Assembly (NCBI GenBank): GCA_002224055.1
Contig: AZLU01000144.1
Location: 1 to 64,000 of the forward strand
DNA from: Pezizomycotina sp. ARF18
Lineage: Eukaryota; Ascomycota
Direction: 5' to 3'
DNA length: 64,000 bases
Shown: positions 12,563 to 25,329 of the stretch, piece by piece
Layout: each line of letters starts with the position of its first letter
How positions within the stretch are numbered: position 1 is the stretch's first letter
The notes under the pieces: model-generated
The model's database searches: none
What the model saw: only the letters and a program-made list of their open reading frames with translations
Told to the model about the DNA's origin: nothing
Translations under genes and position numbers: made by a program

Positions 12563-14377
12563 ATGATCATGGCGACCGAAGCAGCGTCGGGGTTCGAGTT
12601 CCATAACCCCGCAGCGGGACTCGAAACTGTCGAACCGCGAAAAGGGCCCCCCGGTATCGAAAGCGGGGGAACAGGCCTCCGCCGATACTTCTAGAAGCCT
12701 TCGGATACCAGCCCGAATTGGAACGCAACCGCTCGACACTACAGGTCGCGTTCATGTCTTTCGTCCCGCCTCTATCCCCTACGGTCTCGCGACTACGATG
12801 TATTACCCGCTCGTCGGGGTGGTCCGGCAAATATTATTTGGGGCTGGGTCACCGTTTCCCTGATTATTATTTGCGTCGCTATATCGCTCGGCGAGATCAC
12901 ATCCGTTTACCCGACAGCCGGAGGAGTATACTACCAAAACTTTCATGCTTTCACCGCCCTGGTGCCGGAGACTCACCGCCTGGATTTGCGGTTGGCTACG
13001 TCGCCGGTAATAATTACGATCACGCTTGCCGTGAACTTCGGAACCACGCTATTCTTCGTCGCCTGCGTCAAACGTTTTCGAGACCGAACCGGGAGTCGGC
13101 ATCTGGGACGCGAAGACGTACCAGATATATCTCGTCTTCCTCGCGATCACACTCCTGTGCAACGCCGTCTCCGCGCTCGAAACCGCTGGCTGCCAATTCT
13201 AGATACATTCGCTATCTTCTGGACTTTTGCCGGTCTCATTTCCCTGGTTCATCTGCGTTTTGGCAATTGCTAAAGGCGGTCGCCACAACGCCACTACGTT
13301 TTCACCGACTTTGAACCCGCCTCCAACTGGCCGAAAGGCTGGTCTTTCTGCGTTGGTCTCCTACAAGCCGCTTACGCTACCTCCTCCACCGGCATGATCA
13401 TATCGTAAGTATAAACCCCCAATTTCAACACTTTGTACGGCAATGGCCTTCTGGAAGATAATCTCGATTGACACTTTCGATAAAGCATGGCGAAGAAGTC
13501 CGCGCGCCATCCACGCAGGTCCAAGCCATGGTCGGTACCATCATCCTCAACACCATCGCCGGTCTCCTCTTCCTCATCCCCCCGTCTTGCGTCATTCCTG
13601 ACCTCACCTCGCTCATAAACCTCTTGTCCGGCCACCTGTCCCGACCATCATCAAAAGCGCCGTCGGCAGCTCCGGTGGCGCCATCGGTCTCCTCATCCCC
13701 CTCATGTCCTCGCCATCCTCTGCGGCATCGGCTGCACGACCGCCGCCTCGCGCTGCACATGGGCCTTTGCCCGCGATGGCGCCATTCCCGGATCCAATTG
13801 TGGAAGCACGTAAACCCGAAGCTCGATGTCCCGCTGAACGCTATGATGCTCAGTATGGCGTCCAGATCATCCTCGGCTTATATACTTTGGCTCCGCGCCG
13901 CTTTCAACGCTTTCTCCGGAGCTGGTGTTATTTTCTTAACTGTCAGCTACGCCGTGCCCATCATCGTGTCCCTCCTCGGAGGCCGTAAACACTTAAAAGA
14001 CGGCGACTACGACCTGGGAGTTTTGGGTGCTTTTGCAACTGCGTTGCGATTGGTAAGTTCATTGCAAGTTTTTTTTTTTTTTCCCCTTCCTTTCTGCAAA
14101 TCTGCTTCAGATCGCTAACAAGAATGTCTATAGCTTGGTCCCTTCTCGCCGTTCCTCTGTTCTGTATGCCGTCTGCCCTCCCCGTCACGAAGTCGCTCAT
14201 GAATTACGCTTCGGCCGTCTTGTTGGTTTCACCCTCGTTTCTGCGGCGTGGTATGTGATCTGGGGTAGCAAACACTACCGCGGGCCGCCAACGCAGGACG
14301 ACGAGCTCATAGAGCAGAGGCGCCAATCGATCGCCGAACGGCGCGCGTCGATGTCTACAAAGCCTGAAAATCTGTAG
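12563..14377 (+). pseudogene. APC-superfamily amino acid/choline-type permease (Uga4/Hnm1-like), shifted
   Basis: A 12-TM plasma-membrane permease of the fungal GABA/choline transporter group. GYQPELERNRSTLQVAFMSF, PYGLATTMYY-like and YPTAGGVYYQ (near 12909-12938) are hallmarks of the first helices. SSTGMIIS then MAEEVRAPST is the conserved loop, interrupted by an intron of about 80 bases beginning GTAAGT near 13405. Later come PLMVLAILCGIG-like and AAFNAFSGAGVIFLTVSYA-type helices, a second intron near 14053-14133, and the end PTQDDELIEQRRQSIAERRA. Start chosen at MIMATEAASGF. The conserved protein can be followed almost end to end, but the frame jumps several times by single bases, for example just after the YYQ motif. 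The substrate cannot be told from sequence. Confidence 0.85.
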
Positions 14378-15135
14378 ATTTTTAGTCTCAAAATTCCTAT
14401 CTGGGAAAACATGGAATAAATTATTTCTATAATATAATGTCTAAGCTTGCTACGTACTTGCAGTTCACAGTCACGCGCGGTTTATGTTACATTTGATGAA
14501 TCAATATTTCCGTTAGTACGAGCAAGCATTCATTTTTCTCAGTATAGCAACGCAGGATCTTGCAAAGAGCTGTTATAAATATACATCTATTAGATCTAGA
14601 TAAACAGGATTTCTGGGATATCTACATTGCTTAATCTCGTATATCCGCCCTTTTTTCTTTCCGTTCCTTATTTTTCTGTAATTAGTTGTGCAAAAGCGTG
14701 TTCATAAACCCGAAAGCCATGAATATATATATATCTAGCACCAGAAACCAAACTTCTAGTATCTTACTGGTAATGTTTCATTTCGCAACATCCAGAGTGT
14801 GTGATGTTACGTTTAATGTAGTAGAGCCAATATTTCAGGAGGGATTTATGATCAGTAAATAAACCATTTCTGGTTCCTTAGCAACATTCCCCCGCGCCCG
14901 GAATCATTTTGATAGACTGGTTGGTCTTCGTAGGAGTTTTGGCGCAGCCTGCGACTTGGATGACGAGGGCGCCGCCTGCAAATCTCCGCCAGGGCATGTA
15001 TGTTCCTCAGAATCAGCGGCGTCGGACCCGAACCCACCGGACTCTTCAGATGTAACCAAGTCATCGTGCCAGCCGATTGAGGAAGAGCCTCCCGAGCTGT
15101 CAGAGTCATCACTTGCTGGAGGCGCTGCTTGTCTT
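14378..15135. other. Intergenic with minus-strand Ser/Asp-rich open frame
   Basis: Spacer between the permease and the HET gene. A minus-strand open frame at 14904-15161, rich in Ser and Asp (DSDSSGGSSSIGWHDDL), may be a low-complexity tail of the HET gene or an unrelated ORF. Nothing else is seen. Confidence 0.35.
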
Positions 15136-17960
15136 TTAAACATGGCAGATACTTTTTTCATAAAAGCTCCAGGTCATCGTCGATAACGCTAGCGGAACTC
15201 GCGCCGTGCTTCCCTTTCGGGTCACGGCGTTGTTCGTAATCATCCGAGAACCGAAGGTCGTCAGAATTTGCGGACCATGTAATATTATCGGAATCTCGAG
15301 CTCCGCGGGCGATCGGAGCCGTTCGACTCCTGGTCTATTCCCAATCTTCGCGTCGTCTTCGTATTCTTCTTGATCCGTGGGCTCCTCACTGTTTGGAAAT
15401 ATCATCCCTATTTCTCGAGATTTAACTTCTTTAGGTTTCCAATTGTCGAGTCTGCTGGTTCTTCTTGCCATTCCGGCTTGATCGCTTTCGGATTAGAAGA
15501 GTCACGGAGCTAATGCACTCATGCCGTATGCTGATATGCTTCAACTTCCTTCCACCATCCTAGCCATCCTTTGCCTCTTCTTGGAAGTAATTCTTTCACG
15601 GTGCCGATCGCCGCATTTACCGTGAACGGTGCAGATTTCGTGTACGGGAAAATTGTGAGCCATCTCCTCAATTCAACATGATCCTTCGGCGTCGCACTTC
15701 AGTCTAGGCTTCCATCCGAGAATTCCGTCATCCTGTCATCGATAGATTGCTGATCAAGACACCGTAGCGCGCGCCGGGGACCAGTTGAAATCAACCGGAA
15801 TTGGGGTCCGCTTTGTGCCGTCTGTATCTGCAATCGAAGACTTTTCTTTCCCGTCTTGTTGAAGAATCTCAACGATTAAGGTATTGTAAGCAGTCTGCAA
15901 AGGCGTGATATCCAGTCCGCCTTCTGGTATCTCGAAGAGAATACCGGTGCTTTAGTTCCCAGGCATCGTTTCGCCTAGTTCAAAATCGCGCAGCCTCCAG
16001 CATGTCTAGCAAAGCCACCCGCGGAAACTCCAATCAACGAAGCTGGTGCCCACCTGAATCCATCCTTAGGTAGCCTTCTATGCGTATTAAAGATGATATC
16101 GTGCGGGAAGACGGGCCATCCTGTAGAAAATCTCCATCCTCCTCCGAGCTAGTTCAGTATCTGGAATCTTTGCGGGAATTCGAGGCCTTTCTGACGATAC
16201 TCCCTGTATTATCTTCTCCGCAGCGAGTAATTTGTCCATTTTTAAGCCCAAAAATTTTTTCCATGCATACGGTCTCATCGCTCTGCCTCGAGGTCGAGCG
16301 GTAGTGAACGCCCTTAGCAACGGTTACCATATCTCTTGTGGTATTCCTTGGGGTCTTCGTCTAGAATCCTTTCATCTTCGGGATCCAGAAGCAGATTTCT
16401 TGCCCCTTCAAAAGAATCCACGATGGCTTGAGCCGCGTGTTTAGGGAAAGTATCGCAGTGTCCACGGTTTGTGGTAGATACCGAAACCACTATGTCTGTA
16501 AGGGGAGAACTTTGTCGGCGATTTTAAATAAGAGCTTATTTGCGAGCATCCCTTCCTGGGACGTCCACAGTCGGCTGTTCCAGTTAAATAAGTATAGGGC
16601 CATGGCTTTTCCGCGTTGGATGACGTCGAGGAGATTGTCCTAAATCTAGATGATATGACGAGCACAGCTGCTGCGCTCTTGTATACGGAGGCCTTTGACG
16701 AATGCACTGACTCCGCAGTTCTTTCATCCTCTCGGATTCACCGACAGGAACACAAAGTGTATCCATCCAGAAATACATAGCTAAAAGGTCATTGCCCTTG
16801 GAGCTGTTGGAAGGATGCCTGCTGCTTCGTCGACAAGCTTTTGAATCCGGGCGCATTGGCATTCGAGAAGGGAGTTACCAGCTGGGTGCCCATGCCGTCG
16901 CTCCAACTAACGACCAAGACAAGAATTTAGAGACCGTCTAACATATCATCAACGGACACTTATAGGAAAAAGAGGAACTCACACATGAGATATGGCTATA
17001 TAGGGTGTTGCGCAACAGTTTTTGATCATTCGCGATGACCTCACTTGGAACCTTCTCTCAGCTGAGTTCCAGCGGTACATCGGCAACCGCCTTCTTCGAT
17101 GATCTTGGCTAGACGCAGGATCCACTCCCATGCCGGCGCAACTACATCTGATAGCCTCAACCCCTTCCCCTGCGTGAGTTTGCTTGTAAGTCTCCTCATT
17201 TACATTACGCGACACATTCGCTCGTGGAACACCTCTCATGGTCACGTTGACCTCTTGGTTTCGCAACTTTGCCATATAATAATGCCCATCGATCCCCAGA
17301 TCAGCGAGCGCCCTCCGGATGTCCATCGGACACCATCCTTTGCTCAGCATGCGATGCTCAGTAAGGCTGACGAGCCCCACTGCGGTTCGAGCCTTATATC
17401 GCTCAGAAGATCGTATAACATATTAACCGTATCGTAAAAAACACCTGCGGCGACCCCGAGCGTATGACCAAGTGCCACGATGGCATCCACACTTCCTCGG
17501 TAAGGATTCGCATCTGAATAAAGCCTTGCGCCGAGCCAGAACGAGAACCACAGTGGATATCTAGAAGGCCTAACACTCTCTTTATTATTCGGCCCGTTCG
17601 CGTCGCCCATTCCATCCTATCGGGGTTGTCGTCCCAACCGGTGCTGAGCGACCGTAGATCGGTCTCCACCTCATCTTCCAAACACTACGGCCCCATTCAC
17701 GAATGAAATGGGGTAACTTCTTCGTGGAGATAAACTTGCCGTCGTCGGAAAGGAGATCGGCGGGCGCGATAGGGACATTCGCGAGTCGCAGCACCTCGAT
17801 GGCGAAACCAAAGTAAAGCCAGCTCTGGAAGAAGCGGACATATCAGATGGCGTTCGGCCGCCAAAGTTACCTTCGCCATTGATCCCTTTCAAACTTAAGC
17901 CGCATCGAGTCGGATAGGATTCGAATCCACGCTCTCCACTTGTGTAAGTGTATCGCTCAT
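15136..17960 (-). pseudogene. HET-domain (heterokaryon incompatibility-type) protein, shifted
   Basis: A large HET-domain protein (PF06985 type), read right to left. LVSLTEHRMLSKGWCPMDIR near 17320-17380 and SAERRFQV...ATPYIAISHVWS near 16980-17080 are the lead-in and first HET block. MYFWMDTLCVPVGESERMKE near 16735-16790 is the central HET motif (F-W-[ML]-D-T-L-C-V-P). A region with QAVLVLSSRF-like character follows near 16650. The N-terminal part (KLPHFIREWGRS, about 17730) and long C-terminal part (VDFNWSP near 15780, then RRTSRLDNWKPKEV near 15440) extend it to HET-protein size. HET proteins trigger cell death when unlike strains fuse. The coding blocks lie in different frames, so the intact product is uncertain. 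Both ends are approximate. Confidence 0.8.
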
Positions 17961-18053
17961 TAGTCAGGTTCGGCACTTTTATATATCCCTTTCCAGGGGA
18001 AGTAAAAAATGATCCATCGTTTAAATGTTGATCCCTCGAAGCTTCAAGATGTC

Positions 18054-18078
18054 TTTTTTTTTTTTTTTTTTTTTTTTT
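18054..18078. repeat. T homopolymer, 25 bases
   Basis: Uninterrupted T run just upstream of the HET gene's likely 5' end. Confidence 0.95.
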
Positions 18079-19275
18079 GGTCACCAGTAAGAGTATAATC
18101 CTTTATACTTTGAGGATAAAGGGTAAGAAATGCTAAGGGCCGTTTGTAGCTATACTAGGCCGTTCACCCTTCACCACTATACTCGTGGTCAATCACAGGA
18201 CCCTGCTCAAGCACAAAGAAGACGTAAATCAAAGCCATAAAATGACAATTGATATAGTGAGGCTCCCGCAAACCCGCTTTCGCTCTTGTTAGGCAGTTGT
18301 TTCCAGTGTAATATTGCGTATTATCACTTAGTAGTGCCTCTGTTGACGGAAGATATCTCGGGCAACGGGATATAGGGAATATATCGTTCTTCGCAGATAT
18401 AACCTCGAAAGGCAGCAAAAGTTCCAATGAGGAAACTACAGAGTCGAGGAGCTTCAACTCGGTATAGTATGTATAGATCATTTCACTATAAGATTAAATC
18501 TTAATCTCGTCTGTCGTCTGGGTATACCTAACGAAATTGACTACAACTACGCCCATTGCTTTCGGGGACGATGTAAGGTCTAGTTTGATTGAATCACACA
18601 CAAAAATCTAAGGACCTTTCAGCAGAGAAGTAGCTGAGTAAAAAGGTCGTCCATGAGCGTCATTGAATCAGCTCACTACAAACCCGAAGTATTATTATAT
18701 TAACTCCAAGCGGGCCTCCAGTGGAGTACGCGTGGACAACCGTTTTTTTTTTTTTTTTTTTCGAAGCCAGTCTCGAATTTCCTACATTACGGGCAAATAT
18801 CATATCACAGATACTTAAATATCAATTAGCATAATTAGGAGTTTTGAGATTTGGGACTTGCATGGGTGTCTGTGGCCTGCAATACAGCACAGAAAGGAAT
18901 TCTTTAGAACCGACTCGGAGTTTGCCTCCATTGAGCTTGTCTTTATATTTTACTCACAATTCACGGGCTATTGTTATATGCAGCTATTATTGAGTTTCTC
19001 AACTGAACTTTAGCTACTATAAAGAACTTGATAAGAAGGACAGGAGAAATAAGAGGAAACCGCGCTGGCATATTTAAGGTTGTCGATCAGTGTCGCTTAT
19101 ATTTCTCCGCAATATAATGCAAACTCAACTGGTGTCTTGAAACTTAACAACGGAGACTGAAATACATCAGATTCAGGTAAACTAAGTTGGGAGAGATATA
19201 ATCCACGAGGCGCTGTCAATATGCTATCAGAGAGCATGGTACGAAGCAACCCCACGCGGGATCCTCGGCTATCCA

Positions 19276-19790
19276 TTGGAAGGCACCCTGATAGAGTGTC
19301 GCGACTGTGAGAGTGCTCTGGGTCTGTTAGACGAAGTTGGTGTGCATATCGCAGTGTATTCTTCAGTGCAAAGCAGTGTGGCCTTTATTTTCACCCTCGT
19401 TTCATTTGCGTCGCCTGGGCTCTCGCCATGGAGCTCGAAAATTTACTTCAACTCGAGCCGTCCTATGTATGCATCACAGCAAGCTTCGAGCAGTTTTGGC
19501 ATCTTCGTCGTCTGCTTGTCCCCGTTGAGGACCATGGTCCAACAGTAACTACTATCAAAGCAACCTGGAATAGCTAGCCTGGAACTCGCAGAGCAGTCAA
19601 ACCAACAGCCATATGTCCCGCAGCCGCACCCAGCGATTACCAGGCTCTATGGAAACGGACGTCGAGAGTTCAATCCATGTCCGGAGGATGCAGGCTGCTG
19701 TCTGAAGAGAGGAGCCTCGAGAAGGATGCGGGCAGTCTTCAAAGGATTGATAAGAGACGAGACCAGGAGATCGGAAGCATGACTTGTAAA
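19276..19790 (+). other. Possible remnant of a fungal ankyrin/STAND-type protein
   Basis: A plus-strand frame reads ELENLLQLEPSYVCITASFE and then QFWHLRRLLVPVEDHGPTV near 19430-19520. This resembles a helix-rich segment I associate with large fungal ankyrin-repeat or STAND-type proteins (SFEQxxxLRRxLLPVxDHG). It is flanked by stops and frame changes and no ankyrin repeats were found beside it. The assignment is from memory of a weak motif, so treat it as a hint only. Confidence 0.25.
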
Positions 19791-20696
19791 AATTATCGAT
19801 AATTAATCCTTTTAATTTTCACTTTTTTGTTCTGTATCTTTTGGGGGATTGTTTTTGGCTGGGAGTCTGATCGAGACTAGGCTTTACGATCTTACCCTCG
19901 CAGGGGCTAATGATAACCCTTCTATTCTATTCAATATGATTCTTTGAGGTTTTCCAGACTATCAGCGCAGGACGAGGCGGGAATCTACTTCTACGGAGTA
20001 AACGTTGGATAAATACGAAGATAATGGTTAATGAACGATCTTGTAATTATCAATTAGTGGAGATATAACATATGGAACGGACAGCGTTTACAAAGAGAAC
20101 ATTCCTAAGCTATACAATACGATACGTAGGTCTTTCTCACGATCGAGAGCGCATGCACTTCTTGTTAACAAAGCCGCCCAAATACTAGCAAGTAATCTTG
20201 ATATATGCATCATTCATGCTGCCTATCTATTGCTCTGAGTATTATCGTATCTTCCCCGCCTTGATGTAAAGCCATATCCCACTAGGTTGCGACCTCTATG
20301 AACAGAATGTGGATTTACCAGATGTTGATACCTATTTATGGTACCGTCGACAGGCTATAGCGCTAGACGGTAGAATGGTAATCGTTTTAGAACACTCTGC
20401 GAACCGAAACCAAGCTTATCACGCCGCATGACAAGGGAATTTTGGCTTGAAGCCCTTCAATTTCACGAACTGCATTCCACACAAATAATTCCGCAATAAT
20501 AAACAATAATCAATCCACAACAATGTCATTATTCACTTCAAAGCAAATCTATATCGGAGACTATAATTGATAACTTAGGATGAAAGTATACGGCTATACT
20601 CGTGAACTGCATAATTAGCATGGCACAAATTCTACGACAGCGCCATCGTATTGGCCAATTATCATTAGAGTCACCCTGGGCTGCAGCAACATAAGC

Positions 20697-22263
20697 GTGC
20701 TGCGAGTATACTCCCGAATCCGATCATATCGCCAATTCGAAGAGATGTCAAGGTCTCACTCCATCGACTCATCGCTCTCGTGCCACGCTCCGTACAGCAT
20801 CTCGCCAAGGATCTTTAGTTTCGACGGGATACAGATTTCCGCTCCAGTGTGCCATATTGAGTTGTTGACCATTCTTCATGTGATGGTGACCACTCCTCAT
20901 ACCAAACTTGTATTTACGATCCAGAAAGTTACAGGTCCTACTGTTTGCGTCGGAAGTGAGTGGTTCTCCACTTGGAAACTTCTGCGTTCCCTAACTTGCG
21001 TCCAGGTAGATCTTCCAAGAGCGACCGATCTGTTGTTAAGAGTGGTTATGCCCTGGGGCCAGTACATGATATGCCCATTCCTGTCGAACTGCGGCGTTCC
21101 GTCTACGACGTATTGATGCTTGAGAACGGATGATCTATCAGCTGACATATCGCCGTCACGAGTGGCGATATGCGATATGGGCGCTTTGTCCGAGCCTCGT
21201 GTCCACCCATATAGATTCGGGGACGATCTCCTGTGGGACGTAATGTGATTTGATCACGTTGAAGACTGACATTTGTGAAGATGTATCATTAGAAAATATC
21301 CGAAGGAGCTTCAAGCCGGTCGTATCGAAAGATAAAATCCAAGAGCAAGAATCGCAGAACTTCGGTGGATTTGGAGGGGAATTTGACTCGTGGATGGAAA
21401 TCATCAGTCCCAAAGGCCTGAGATTCCCTCAACCATGGTGAACGTACTCCCTAATCTTATGACAGTCATATAACCAAACCCTCCTAGAATATAAAAAGGC
21501 GTTGATTCTCAGACGAAAGCTTAGCCAAGGAAAGAGGCTATAGCTTTTATCCCAGGTGTAAAAGTTCAACACACGTTGAATGGTTTCCTTTAAGATGGCA
21601 TATACCGGTTCACGAAGGGTTAACAATAAAGCGGATAATTGTTGACTCTTTAGTGGGTTGTATTATCTACAAGCTTGAAGATCTAGCTTTAGTCAATCGG
21701 CGTCTTAATAAGATTGCGTATAATAGTGTTGAGGAACTTTGATTATTATATGAGCGACCTACATCAAGGACCTGGCTGGGAATAGCGTATAATGTGCGGT
21801 TTCGTTGTAGAAATCCGAAATTTCTTTTTTGCGCGTATTATTGATGTCTTTGGAAGATTGCAAGTATTCGGAGTCTGGAAGTCGCTCGACAGATGCCGAA
21901 GTGCGTGAGACGGCTACTCTTCGATTCTTGTGTTTCGTTCTTGCAATCAGAATCTTGCGAGCATCTTGGATGCCAGCTATAGAGAGCGAACTCGTAGCCC
22001 TCATTCTCAATTAAATGTTTTATAAATGCCAACACATTGTCTTGCTGACTATCCTCGGTATCCTCGGTATCCTCGGAATCTAGGGTTTGCCACCAAACAT
22101 AAAGATTCAAACGTTCCAGTTCCATTTTTAAGCTTAGAAACTGTAAAGCTTGCAGACCAGCCGCTACTGTGCCAATGTTTCGCATAAGAGACCGGAAAGC
22201 AATCGGGTCATCTACATAATAAGCGTCGGAGCGACTTGCAAGTAGCTGAAAGGCGTAAGACAT
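20697..22263 (-). pseudogene. Fungal nucleotidyltransferase-fold-like family protein, copy 2 (shifted, motif eroded)
   Basis: The minus-strand counterpart of the 6.3-7.8 kb locus. It begins MSYAFQLLASRSDAYY at 22263, followed by VDDPIAFRSLMRNIGTVAAG and LQALQFL. Where a working family member would have SGS and DLDLYV, this copy reads AAG and RLNLYV, so the putative acidic catalytic residues are gone. A short acidic repeat (EDTEDTED) from a CTCGGTATC tandem repeat near 22058-22080 follows. Downstream blocks NFYTWDKSYSLFPWLSF (near 21550) and CSWILSFDTTGLKLLRIF (near 21320) match copy 1. The tail to 20.7 kb (YVVDGTPQFDRNGHIMYWPQ) is tentative. Frame changes and lost motif residues suggest a decayed gene. 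Confidence 0.5.
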
Positions 22264-22766
22264 CGATTTCTGACAAGAATGTGCAGACCGCTTTTTGAAT
22301 TGGAAGATATTGAATAAAGTATTGAAACGTTCAAATTCTATAACTGCTATCTGTATTTCCGTGCTTTTTTGTATGATTCTGACGATGACAGGGGAAAGCG
22401 GGGAAATGGGAACTTTTCCAATTGGTTAAATAGGCGGGCACGCTTATGTAAGGGTATGCGATAAACCATGACGAAGGCAGAGGAACGAATCGTTGAGATG
22501 GCTCAGTATTGTTTACAGTAAGTTGTAGGATCGCACTTGATACACGGCATGTTTAAACTCATCAATAAAATCAAGCCTCGATCTACTAATGGACTGCTAG
22601 AGGATAATATAACCTATTATAAACATTACCACGATCATGGAGTCCTAAACCGTCCAGGCAGTTTGACAGTGAGTGATCCGAAGGTGTCTTTTATGCCGAT
22701 GGCAGCAAGCGCAAGAGTTTGGCTGGCCACGAGCTCAAAAATCAAAGCTAGAGGTTCGGGAACGAC
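22264..22766. other. Intergenic, nothing recognised
   Basis: Spacer upstream of the nucleotidyltransferase-like copy and downstream of the F-box gene, both minus strand. No repeat or coding signal is seen. Confidence 0.4.
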
Positions 22767-23339
22767 CTAGTATTTCCTCTCTTGCTCCTGGAGGACGGGC
22801 TTTAAGGAAACATAGAGATGCACAACACCCTCGATAGCTTCAGTCTTGCCGATAGTCATCCAGGCGTACCCTGGCGTGTTGTTGTCCGCACAGGAGCGAG
22901 CAACAGCCGGAGGACATCCGAAACCCGAACCGCCATCCCGTTCGAAGATTTGGTCGATGCTTTAATGGTTGCGGTGCCACCGGCATCGGTGTGAAGCGTC
23001 AGGCTAGAGACGGCGGGTGATACTGCGTTGTTCGGACCAGACAGATGTTCGGTGGATCCTGATTGCCTTGCGCCCGACCGAGAATACCGGTCCAGTGCCG
23101 GAGCAACATTCCAAGGATGACGGGGAGTGAGAGGGCGGGGTGTGCTTTGTACGCTCTGTGGGCTGCCAGCCCAGGAACAGGTAGGTCCCGAAATAGCGCG
23201 CAGTCAACGGGCCGGTTTGTGTTCTCCTGAGAATCAGTGATCGGAAGCGTCGGCAGACCGCCGGCAGGACAAGCTTCAAGGACCAATAGTCGAGATTTCC
23301 GAAGATGATGATCAGGATCTCGTTCGGGAAAGATTCCAT
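22767..23339 (-). pseudogene. F-box protein (shifted)
   Basis: It starts MESFPNEILIIIFGNLDYWS, a canonical fungal F-box opening (FPNEIL..IF..LDY..L), followed by VCRRFRSLILR, the second F-box helix. F-box proteins bind Skp1 and recruit targets to SCF ubiquitin ligases. After the F-box the coding signal moves between frames: HPALSLPVILG, then a third frame ending in VLQEQERKY at 22767. The frame with the F-box stops after 111 codons of uncertain content, so only the F-box itself is secure. No LRR or WD repeats are recognisable. Confidence 0.7.
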
Positions 23340-23806
23340 TATGTTAGGATCCTCCTTGAAAGGGCTGATCGTGCGATGAGGAAACTTGAAAGCGATAACG
23401 ATGCGACGATGCAAGGCGAATGGAGTGCGTGAGGATCCGTTCTCCAGGCAAGATGTCGAGACTCAGCTTCTTTGGACGTCTTCTCAGCTCCCGTACCTTG
23501 AAACACGCCTAATTGCGATAATATAGTCTGAACTTATCATGAGTAGTCCTATTTTAAAAAAATCATGATCATCACTTTCAAGTTTCAATTGTCTTCAATT
23601 TCCGTATCTCATACAAACTCTTACATATCACTTGATTAATCAACCTGTCTAGAAATCACCGATACGTCACGAGCCTCCTCTCTAGATTTACATTCTTTTC
23701 TTCTTGGGTGTGGAGTCAAAGCAGAAGCGGAGAATTGAATAAATCAGTAGTTACAATTTATATCACTGTCACCCATCATCATCGGAATAATCCTCCTCCT
23801 CCTCGA
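23340..23806. other. Intergenic between F-box gene and family copy A
   Basis: No gene seen. It contains the upstream flank of the F-box gene, with a run of ordinary A/T-rich sequence. Confidence 0.4.
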
Positions 23807-24706
23807 TTAGAGTTCCCAGCACTCTCTCACTCGAGCGAATCCGCCAGCTTTTAAGTCACCCGTCTCAGAATCGTAACTGATGATCACGTCTTTGATTTTA
23901 AGACGGTCGGTGTGTGGTCGGGCTCCAAAGATGAACTTGAACTCCTTCCAGCCGAAACTATAGCATCGCCCGTCTTTAGTCATTACTTCGTAAAAATAAG
24001 TTCTGCGGTAAGGATAAGGATTTCCCCTACGTATGTTGTTTGAATGTCTTTATTAACCGTAATCTGTTAAGTTCAAGCGAAGGCAACAACCTCCGGGCTA
24101 CTACACAGATATCGGAACTCGAAATCCGTGTAAACAAGCTCAATATCCTCATCCTGTCATTTACGTCAACTGATCATGGTCCGTTACAAATGGAACAAAT
24201 GGGACACGAACTGATATTTCGCCGAGAGAGCTCTGTACGCCGTTTGCTATCGTCTCCGCATACTTAACGCGCGATGGTAGATTTCCTCCTTTGTCAATAG
24301 TGGATTACAAATAGAAGTTCGTCTGGATCGCTCGTCTTCCCTCTCGGCATTGCCGTTGCGTTCATGTATTTCAATGCAGTCTTCATGGATTCTGATGCGC
24401 TTGCAAGATTCGTAATGCGCAGCAAGACGAACAAGTTCAGTGCACGAAAGCTCCTTGAAATCTTCCTTTCGTTTGAAGGAAAGAATCTTTTTGGCAATAT
24501 AGGTGGGTCAACCTCTCTGGTGTTCTTCATCGCGGCCAGTTTCGTGCACGGCCACGCCGAAAATTCGTCTTCCGATAATGAATGGGTCGGTTCATTGTTG
24601 CTTTTGGATCGTTTAGTAGATGGGCCCTGCAGTGGCTCTGGCTCCGCCAGCTCTTTTCTCTTCCCCAGCGGCTGGGAACTCGATGCAGTCTTTCTTTTGA
24701 CGGCAT
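23807..24706 (-). pseudogene. Paralog family copy A (basic N-terminus, LAxHxE helix, two introns)
   Basis: The start ATG at 24706 opens MPSK. A one-base shift then gives KRKTASSSQPLGKRKELAEP and KRSKSNNEPTHSLSEDEFS, a Lys/Arg- and Ser-rich, NLS-like N-terminus. The first family helix is LSCTELVRLAAHYESCKR (near 24400-24450), followed by charged heptad-like sequence. The second helix TIANGVQSSLGEIS ends exactly at a phase-0 donor (GTTCGT). After the intron comes EFRYLCSSPEVVAFA (conserved segment 2). A probable second intron precedes YFYEVMTKDGRCYSFGWKEF, KDVIISYDSETGDL and GGFARVRECWEL, stop at 23807. The end matches copy C (RDIRIWYDERRREVEITGFY). Family function is unknown. At least one frame shift near the start leaves its coding status doubtful. 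Confidence 0.6.
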
Positions 24707-25329
24707 GGTGATATGTTCCAAATACGAGCAGGAGTCGAAACACGGAAGATATTGAATTCTGGTAAAAAAGATAAAAGGAATCAGCGAGTTCGGGGAGAGG
24801 GGGCTAGCGGGAGACTTATATGACCAGAAAGACGCGTGTTTAATTAAAGAAACATTGCGTACTTCGGCGATCACGCCCCTTTCATGTTAAAATGAAATTT
24901 ACAGCACCGGCGAATACCCAGAACTATCGACCGAAATGCCGCCGAGACCTTCAATCGAGCCTCCGTAAGGATCCGTCTACAGTTTTTGATTATCATATAG
25001 ATATAGCTAACAGAATCTCGTTCTAACCGCCGTATAGCTCGACCTCCTCGGTGGACAGGCATTTCAGCCAAATCTTCTCAGTGACGTCCATCAATCTGAA
25101 ATATTAGACGACCATGCAAGGCACATTAAGGAGAACTTTGAACCTCGATCTCTCAACATAGATTTTGGATGGAAAAGTTCAAGTCTTTACGGCCGGGGTC
25201 CCCGACTACTGACCTAGAAGAATTGACGAAGTTACTAGACTTCAGTGGCGATTAATTGCCTTGTCGTTGGACTCCGAACGACGTTGCTTCCTGCGCAAAT
25301 AAAAACCTACTGGCAACGGAGCAACAAAT

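Larger units (their letters stand above)
17961..20696. other. 2.7-kb gene-poor stretch with two T runs
   Basis: Contains T runs at 18054-18078 and about 18745-18762 and an unrecognised minus-strand open frame of 105 codons at 18164-18481. The only coding-like block is listed separately at 19276-19790. The rest shows no gene. Confidence 0.45.
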
